Source: Arthrobacter sp. ZGTC412 (GTDB taxonomy: Bacteria > Actinomycetota > Actinomycetes > Actinomycetales > Micrococcaceae). From it: 64,000 bases of DNA. The stretch spans positions 1-64,000 of the forward strand of contig NZ_PJII01000025.1 in assembly GCF_002929215.1 (NCBI RefSeq), written 5' to 3'. Both the position numbers and the translations under genes were made by a program. The notes beneath the pieces are model-generated. The model worked only from the letters and a program-made list of their open reading frames with translations. It made no database searches and had not been told where the DNA came from. Shown here piece after piece: positions 59,226 through 64,000 of this stretch; the stretch's first letter is position 1, and the number at the start of each line of letters is the position of its first letter.

Positions 59226-61403
59226 ATGGCGAAGAAAAAGAAGCGCAGGCGCGGTAACAGTTCTCCGCTGGGACGGTTCCTGGGATTTCTCGCAGCGAGC
59301 GTGATGTGCGGCGTACTGGCGGCCAGCCTGGTGGTGCCGTCTGTTGCTGCGGCGGGCTACGGTGTCAGCACGTCCATTAACTTCTTCGAAAGCTTGCCGG
59401 AGGAGCTGACCGTCCGGCCGCCGTCGCAATCCACCAAGGTCCTCACCTCCGATGGCAAAACGATCGCAACGTTCTATGCCGAGAACCGCGTCAGGATCCC
59501 GCTGGACCAGATGTCCCCGTACATCAAGGACGCCGTCATCGCCATTGAGGACAGCCGGTTCTATGAACATGCCGGCCTTGATCCGCAGGGCATCCTCCGT
59601 GCTGTGGTGACCAACCTGACAAAGGGCGACCAGCAGGGGGCCTCCACCATCACACAGCAGTACGTCACCAACGTGCTCAATGAGGCAAAACTGTCCCAGG
59701 AACGACCGGACGAAGTGGTCCTTAGCGGCCAGAAGGACTTCGGGGACAAGCTGCGGGAGATGAAACTGGCTGTTGCCCTGGAGAAGAAGTTCACCAAGGA
59801 ACAGATCCTTGAGGGCTACCTGAACATTGTGTTCTTCAACAGCGATGCCTACGGCGTGGAAGCGGCAGCCCGCTACTTCTTCAGCACCCGCGCCAAAGAC
59901 CTGAACCTTCCCCAGGCCGCATTGCTGGCCGGCCTGGTCAACAGCCCCACGTTCTATAACCCCGCCCTCAACCCGGACAAATCAGTTGTCCGCCGTGACC
60001 AGGTGCTCGGCGAGATGCTGCGGCAGGGAAAGATCACCCAGGTTGAACACGACAAAGCAGTTGCCAGCCCCGTCACGCTGAAAATCAGCCCGCAGCGGCA
60101 AGGTTGTGCCAACGCCACCATGGCGCCGTATTTCTGCGATTACATCTCGCACCTCATACTGAACAACCCCGCGTTCGGGCCCACGCAGAAGGAGCGGGAG
60201 AGGAAGCTTTACCGGGGTGGCCTCACCATCACCACAACATTGGACAGCAGGCTGCAGGCGGCAGCCCAGTCACAGGTAAACGGGACCGCGGGTCGGAACA
60301 CTGACCGTTGGGGGGCCGCCTTGGTGACCGTCCAGCCCGGAACCGGCAAAATCCTCGCGATGGCACAGAACACTGTGTTCCTGCCCGAGCCGGGCAAGTT
60401 CGATACCCATCTCAACTTCAATGTGGATGCCAAGGATCCGCAGGGCAATGACCTTAACGGTGCCGGCGGGTTCCAGACCGGGTCCACGATGAAGCCGTTT
60501 ACGTTTGCCCAGTGGTTGAATGAGGGCAAGCGGCTCAACGCGGAGGTGGACGCGTCGAAGCGTGTCTACCCGCTGGGGTTCCCGTGGCGGTCAAGCTGCG
60601 GAAAGGTGCTGGGCGCCTACAGCACGGCCCAGAACAACCCTGAACTGGGCGCGGCAGATGACCTCCAAAATGCCGAGGGGGGCTTCTACCGAAAAATGCC
60701 GATCAACTACGGCCTCTACAACTCCATCAACACTGCTACCTTCGCCTCCGCTACACAGCTGGACTTCTGCGGCATCCAGAAGATGGTGGACGCCGTGGGC
60801 TTGCACAACGGCCACGACGGTTCCCCCATCAACATGCACCAGCTGGGCAACCTTCTGGGCGCCACCAATGTGGCACCGCTCCACATGGCGAACGCCTTTG
60901 CCACCTTCGCCAATGACGGAAAGTACTGCGCACCCATCGCCCTGCTGAAGGTTACTAACGCCGCCGGCGGGAAGCTTCCGGCTCAAACCAGTGAGTGCAG
61001 GGACGCAGTGAAGCCCAACGTGGCCCGCGGCGTGAACTCCGTGCTGCAGGACGTGATGAAGGTAGGCTCCGGTGTCTGGATCAAGCCCAAGGTCCACGAC
61101 AAGGTTCCCGTGGCAGCAAAGACCGGCACTTCAAACAACAACGGAGCCACCTGGGTAGTTGGCTACACCAGGGGGCTGGCTACCGCCTCCTTCTTCGGGG
61201 ATGCGCTGGAAGGCCAGAAGCGCTCCGGGCAGAACGTCACCATTAACGGGACCTTTTACAAGCGCCTTGACGGCTTCATGATCGCCGGGCCGCAGTGGGC
61301 CAAATACATGGTGAAGGTGGCTCCGCTCTATCCGGCGGCGCCGTTCCCGAAGCCTCCGCGATCTATGTCAAACCCCAGCCCTGCGCCCACTCCCGGCCGT
61401 TAA
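59226..61403 (+). CDS. Class A penicillin-binding protein (transglycosylase/transpeptidase)
   Basis: This 725-aa protein has a short Lys/Arg-rich cytoplasmic start and one membrane anchor (about residues 16-45). The GT51 glycosyltransferase domain has AIEDSRFYEHAGLDPQGI, GASTITQQYVTN and ALEKKFTKEQILEGYLN. The penicillin-binding transpeptidase domain has TGSTMKPFTF (SxxK), YNSINTATF (SxN) and AAKTGTSNNNG (KTG). It polymerises and crosslinks peptidoglycan at the outer face of the membrane. A Pro-rich tail ends the protein. No PASTA domain is present. Confidence 0.96.
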   Translation: MAKKKKRRRGNSSPLGRFLGFLAASVMCGVLAASLVVPSVAAAGYGVSTSINFFESLPEELTVRPPSQSTKVLTSDGKTIATFYAENRVRIPLDQMSPYIKDAVIAIEDSRFYEHAGLDPQGILRAVVTNLTKGDQQGASTITQQYVTNVLNEAKLSQERPDEVVLSGQKDFGDKLREMKLAVALEKKFTKEQILEGYLNIVFFNSDAYGVEAAARYFFSTRAKDLNLPQAALLAGLVNSPTFYNPALNPDKSVVRRDQVLGEMLRQGKITQVEHDKAVASPVTLKISPQRQGCANATMAPYFCDYISHLILNNPAFGPTQKERERKLYRGGLTITTTLDSRLQAAAQSQVNGTAGRNTDRWGAALVTVQPGTGKILAMAQNTVFLPEPGKFDTHLNFNVDAKDPQGNDLNGAGGFQTGSTMKPFTFAQWLNEGKRLNAEVDASKRVYPLGFPWRSSCGKVLGAYSTAQNNPELGAADDLQNAEGGFYRKMPINYGLYNSINTATFASATQLDFCGIQKMVDAVGLHNGHDGSPINMHQLGNLLGATNVAPLHMANAFATFANDGKYCAPIALLKVTNAAGGKLPAQTSECRDAVKPNVARGVNSVLQDVMKVGSGVWIKPKVHDKVPVAAKTGTSNNNGATWVVGYTRGLATASFFGDALEGQKRSGQNVTINGTFYKRLDGFMIAGPQWAKYMVKVAPLYPAAPFPKPPRSMSNPSPAPTPGR

Positions 61404-61451
61404 CCGGAAAAACCTGCCGCAATTCCCCCACGCTCTGGCAGGATAGGCCGG

Positions 61452-62093
61452 GTGAAAAGCCTCGAAACCGAGCGGCTGATCCTCCGCCAGTGGGAGCCTG
61501 GGGACGCCGACTTTGTGCTGGACCTTTACTCCCGCTGGGAGGTTCAGCGCTTCATCGGAAACCATCCACAGGTAATGAGGAAACGCGCCGAGGCCGAGGA
61601 GCGCATCCACACCTGGCGGAACATCCATCAGCAGCCCCTGGCCCACCCCAGCCACGCCATCTGGGCCGTGCAGCTGAAAGGTCCCGGGCAGCCCAAAAGC
61701 CCCGCGCTGCTCAAAAGCCCGGCGCAGCTCAGGAACCCCATCCAGGAGAACGCCACAGCCCAAACGGCGACGCTGGCACCCGTCGTCGGGACCCTGCTCC
61801 TGAAGTCCATCCCGGCGTCGGGCGGGACCCTGCCACTCCAGCCCTCGGGCGATACGGAAATCGGCTGGCACTTCCACCCCGACCATTGGGGAAACGGGTA
61901 TGCAACAGAGGCGGCCGGCACGGCGCTCGCTTACGCGCTGGGCAGCGGGCTGGACAAGGTAGTGGCAGTCACGGCCCCGGCCAACACAGCTTCCCAGAAG
62001 GTGTGCCTGCGCATCGGCATGACGCACTGCGGACAGACCGACAGGTACTACAACTCCACCTGCGAGCTATTCGAGGCCAAAACACCCCACTAA
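61452..62093 (+). CDS. GNAT-family acetyltransferase with a low-complexity insertion
   Basis: This 213-aa protein starts at GTG 61452 and is like RimJ-type GNAT proteins: LETERLILRQWEPGD at the N-terminus, EIGWHFHPDHWGNGYATEAAGTALAYAL for acetyl-CoA binding, VTAPANTASQKVCLRIGM at the end. Between the second and third strands, at about residues 76-112, lies a Pro/Lys/Ala/Gln-rich insertion of about 35 residues that the family does not normally have. The substrate is unknown. Its stop overlaps the convergent DUF1992 stop by 4 nt. Confidence 0.88.
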   Translation: MKSLETERLILRQWEPGDADFVLDLYSRWEVQRFIGNHPQVMRKRAEAEERIHTWRNIHQQPLAHPSHAIWAVQLKGPGQPKSPALLKSPAQLRNPIQENATAQTATLAPVVGTLLLKSIPASGGTLPLQPSGDTEIGWHFHPDHWGNGYATEAAGTALAYALGSGLDKVVAVTAPANTASQKVCLRIGMTHCGQTDRYYNSTCELFEAKTPH

Positions 62094-62683
62094 CCCGTCC
62101 CCTTCCACAGCCGGCGCCACCACGGGCGGGGCATTTCCGGCTCGGGCGCGGGCTGCGGAACTTCCGAGGCAGCCCGGCGTTCGCGCCACCGCCCCACTTC
62201 CGCTTCCATGTCCCGGGTCTTGGTGATAACCGGCGGCCCGCCCTGGAGCTGGCGCCGTGCGTCAATCACCCGCCGGTTGAAGTCCTGCAGGATGTCGCGG
62301 ACCTGCTGCTCCGTGTACTGCGCATCGAGCTTTGCGTCCAGCTCGGCGTCCTCGGTGCGGAGCAGGATGGCTGCCGGACCCAGGCCGCTGATGTTTTCCC
62401 GCTGGAGAAGGCCCTTGACCCACCAGTCGGGGTCGTACGGCTCCCCCAACCCCGGAATCGGCTTGCCTGCGTACTTCAGGTTGTCGAACTTTCCGTGTGC
62501 CATGGCATCCCGGACCAGGTACTCGGCCCTCGCTGAATCGCTCACCTTCCGGCGCTTCTCCCGCTCCTTTGCGTCGAGGGCGTCCAGCGCCGCTTCCTCC
62601 TCGGCGCTGATGCCGGCTCCCCGGTAGGACCGGACTTCGGCGGCACGTTCCAGCCGCTTCCGGAAATCCTCACCGCTGCCCAT
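62090..62683 (-). CDS. DUF1992 (DnaJ-homologue C-like) protein
   Basis: This protein of about 197 aa has the DUF1992 core AEYLVRDAMAHGKFDNLKYAGKPIPGLGEPYDPDWWVKGLLQRENI in residues 55-100 and a highly charged helical flank. The domain is found at the C-terminus of some J-proteins and alone in bacteria; its role is unknown. The ATG at 62683 is used; a GTG 9 nt earlier is the longer alternative. Confidence 0.88.
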   Translation of the reverse strand: MGSGEDFRKRLERAAEVRSYRGAGISAEEEAALDALDAKEREKRRKVSDSARAEYLVRDAMAHGKFDNLKYAGKPIPGLGEPYDPDWWVKGLLQRENISGLGPAAILLRTEDAELDAKLDAQYTEQQVRDILQDFNRRVIDARRQLQGGPPVITKTRDMEAEVGRWRERRAASEVPQPAPEPEMPRPWWRRLWKGTG

Positions 62684-62818
62684 CGCTGCCACCGCCTCAC
62701 CTCGGATTCATCCTGCCTCCAGTATTCAGAAGCTTTTCGTCCGGTTCAACGCCGGTCCTGCGCCGAATTCCCGCGAGGTTTAGGCTGGTCACGCGGGCCG
62801 ATCAAAGAGGAGCAGTCC

Positions 62819-63343
62819 ATGGATGCCAGCGGACCAGCAGAACGGGCGGAAACATTTAGCTGGACGGATCCACGCGTCGGGCTGGAACACCTGCCGCGCA
62901 TGTCCGGGCTGGAGTACCTCTCCGGCATGCGGGACGGGAAGATTCCGCGTCCGCCCATGGCAGCCCTGATGAATTTGACCCTTGTGGCGGTGGATTCCGG
63001 GCGGGTCGAGTTCGAATGCCGGCCGGCGGAAGCGCACTACAATCCGCTGGGCCTGGTGCACGGTGGCCTTGCCTGCACCCTCCTGGATACCGTGGTGGGG
63101 TGCGCTGCCCACAGTACGTTGGCGGCGGGTTTCGGCTACACCTCCATTGACCTTTCGGTCAGCTACCTGCGGCCCATCACGGTTAACCACGGCGTCCTTC
63201 GGGCCGAGGGTTCGGTGGTCAAGCAAGGGCAGCGCGTCATCTTTGCCGAGGGACGCGTCCTTGGCCCGGCCGGCGAACTGCTGGCCACTGCCACCAGCTC
63301 CCTGCTCGTTATCACCGCAGGTGTCCCACCGCGCCTGCCCTGA
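62819..63343 (+). CDS. PaaI-family thioesterase (hotdog fold)
   Basis: This 174-aa protein has the PaaI/4HBT pattern YNPLGLVHGGLACTLLDTVVGCAAHS (catalytic Asp and Gly-rich turn) and TSIDLSVSYLRPI, RAEGSVVKQGQRVIFAEGRV. It hydrolyses an acyl-CoA thioester; the acyl group is unknown. The ATG follows GAGGAG at 6 nt. It ends before a convergent hairpin. Confidence 0.93.
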   Translation: MDASGPAERAETFSWTDPRVGLEHLPRMSGLEYLSGMRDGKIPRPPMAALMNLTLVAVDSGRVEFECRPAEAHYNPLGLVHGGLACTLLDTVVGCAAHSTLAAGFGYTSIDLSVSYLRPITVNHGVLRAEGSVVKQGQRVIFAEGRVLGPAGELLATATSSLLVITAGVPPRLP

Positions 63344-63407
63344 GTGGGCGCCCTAAAGCGCGGCGCTCTCCCTGCCCACAAGTGCATTCGCCACCCAACA
63401 AAAGGGC

Positions 63408-63441
63408 GCGGACGACGGCGGGAGGTCCGGTCGTCGTCCGC
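63408..63441. terminator. Convergent terminator between thioesterase and SRPBCC genes
   Basis: 10-bp perfect arms (63408-63417 and 63432-63441) with AAAA before and CTTTCC after, so it has an A/T-tract on both sides and can work in both directions. Confidence 0.75.
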
Positions 63442-63471
63442 TTTCCTTATGTTGCTGGGCGGGTTAGCCGC

Positions 63472-63969
63472 TCAGGCGTTGGCGTGTTCGGAAAGGATGG
63501 CGTCGATCTGGCCCACGGCCTCCCTCATGCCTTCCTCCATGCCCATCTGGACCATCTGCTCCATCTGCTCTTCAGACTCGAAGGTGGAGACGATGGTCAT
63601 CCTGGTGCGGCCGCCGGCCTCCTCAAGCGAGACCGTTGCGTGCGTGATGCCCAGGTCATCAACGGGCGCCCCGTTTTCGTCCGCGAAACCGTCGTCGAAC
63701 TCCAGCTTGTTGGGTGCCTGGATGGCAGTGAAGCGCCACCAGCCGCCGGCCCTTTCGCCCTCGGGACCGGTCATGTAGTAACCGGCCTTACCGCCGGACT
63801 GGAATTCGAACTGCTCAAAAGTGGCGGGCCAGGTGGGCGGGCCCCACCAGCGCTCCAGCTGGCGCGGGTCCTCCCAAAGTTGCCAGACGCGTTCGACGCC
63901 GGCGTCGAACTCGGCCACGAGAGTGAAGCTGAGCGCCTCAAGATTCTTGGTGGAACTGATAACCGACAT
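63472..63969 (-). CDS. SRPBCC (AHSA1-like) domain protein
   Basis: This 165-aa protein has the START-like AHSA1 pattern: FDAGVERVWQLWEDPRQLERWWGPP near residue 22, GGKAGYYMTGPEGERAGGWWRF, TRMTIVSTFESEEQMEQM and a C-terminal helix. It forms a ligand cavity; functions range from stress response to cofactorless enzymes. The ATG has GGAAGG 8 nt upstream, near the window edge. Confidence 0.92.
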   Translation of the reverse strand: MSVISSTKNLEALSFTLVAEFDAGVERVWQLWEDPRQLERWWGPPTWPATFEQFEFQSGGKAGYYMTGPEGERAGGWWRFTAIQAPNKLEFDDGFADENGAPVDDLGITHATVSLEEAGGRTRMTIVSTFESEEQMEQMVQMGMEEGMREAVGQIDAILSEHANA

Positions 63970-64000
63970 TGCAGAACCCTTCCTTATCCTTCAGCCAGAA

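Overview
The window is about 64 kb of high-GC actinobacterial chromosome. Gene content and protein style point to Arthrobacter sensu lato (Micrococcaceae): an Arthrobacter globiformis-type uricase, a homodimeric-type pyruvate dehydrogenase E1, an HspR-like MerR regulator, DUF2630 and DUF202 proteins, a mycobacterial-type desaturase with its reductase, and GTG/TTG starts. No rRNA, tRNA, CRISPR array, insertion sequence or prophage was recognised. Genus assignment is an inference from recall of family members, not from a search.

Layout. 1-3.75 kb: 3' end of aceE, a MobA-like nucleotidyltransferase, a uracil-DNA glycosylase family protein and an aldo/keto reductase. 3.8-22.3 kb: a large purine-catabolism region. 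On the minus strand lie guanine deaminase, an AzgA-like purine permease, XdhC, the xanthine dehydrogenase FAD subunit and a fused Fe-S/molybdopterin subunit. On the plus strand lie an 8-oxoguanine deaminase-like amidohydrolase, uricase and a urate/xanthine permease. They are followed by a divergent pair, an IclR regulator facing an operon of ACT-malic enzyme, malate synthase, a DUF6986 CitE-like protein and (S)-ureidoglycine aminohydrolase. Read together, guanine is deaminated to xanthine, oxidised to urate and carried towards ureides; glyoxylate is then condensed with acetyl-CoA to malate and decarboxylated to pyruvate. Three promoter regions share one motif, ATTyCACA-N15-TCCA, which probably marks a regulon of the IclR protein.

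22.4-42.6 kb: mixed metabolic and stress genes. These include a serine-hydrolase-like lipoprotein with altered catalytic motifs, a zinc alcohol dehydrogenase, a HAD phosphatase with a YegP-like protein, a GH15 enzyme, DUF72, an App1-like phosphatase, a GH1 beta-glucosidase, an AAA ATPase, a small DnaJ/Hsp20/HspR-like locus, a PAP2 phosphatase, an AlkC-like repair protein, a secreted subtilisin, an epimerase coupled to an adenylate kinase-like gene, and a GAF-ANTAR protein beside a stand-alone receiver.

42.6-46.2 kb: a cell-surface/polyphosphate cluster. Its first two genes (phosphodiester glycosidase and DUF4956) are deletion-scarred remnants, while the VTC polyphosphate polymerase and the carbohydrate-binding lipoprotein are intact. 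46.3-53.6 kb: an alpha/beta hydrolase, a desaturase/reductase pair, a compositionally odd patch with a Lys-rich secreted protein, two DUF202 membrane proteins and DUF2630. 53-56.8 kb: a DUF2848 / MHS transporter / GntR / nitrilase catabolic unit with matching operators in both promoter regions. 57-64 kb: an ammonium transporter with Glu at the first 'twin-His' position, an autoregulated-looking PadR regulator, a class A penicillin-binding protein, GNAT, DUF1992, thioesterase and SRPBCC proteins.

Many convergent gene ends carry long, nearly perfect hairpins, mostly without U-tracts, whose sequences are unrelated to each other.
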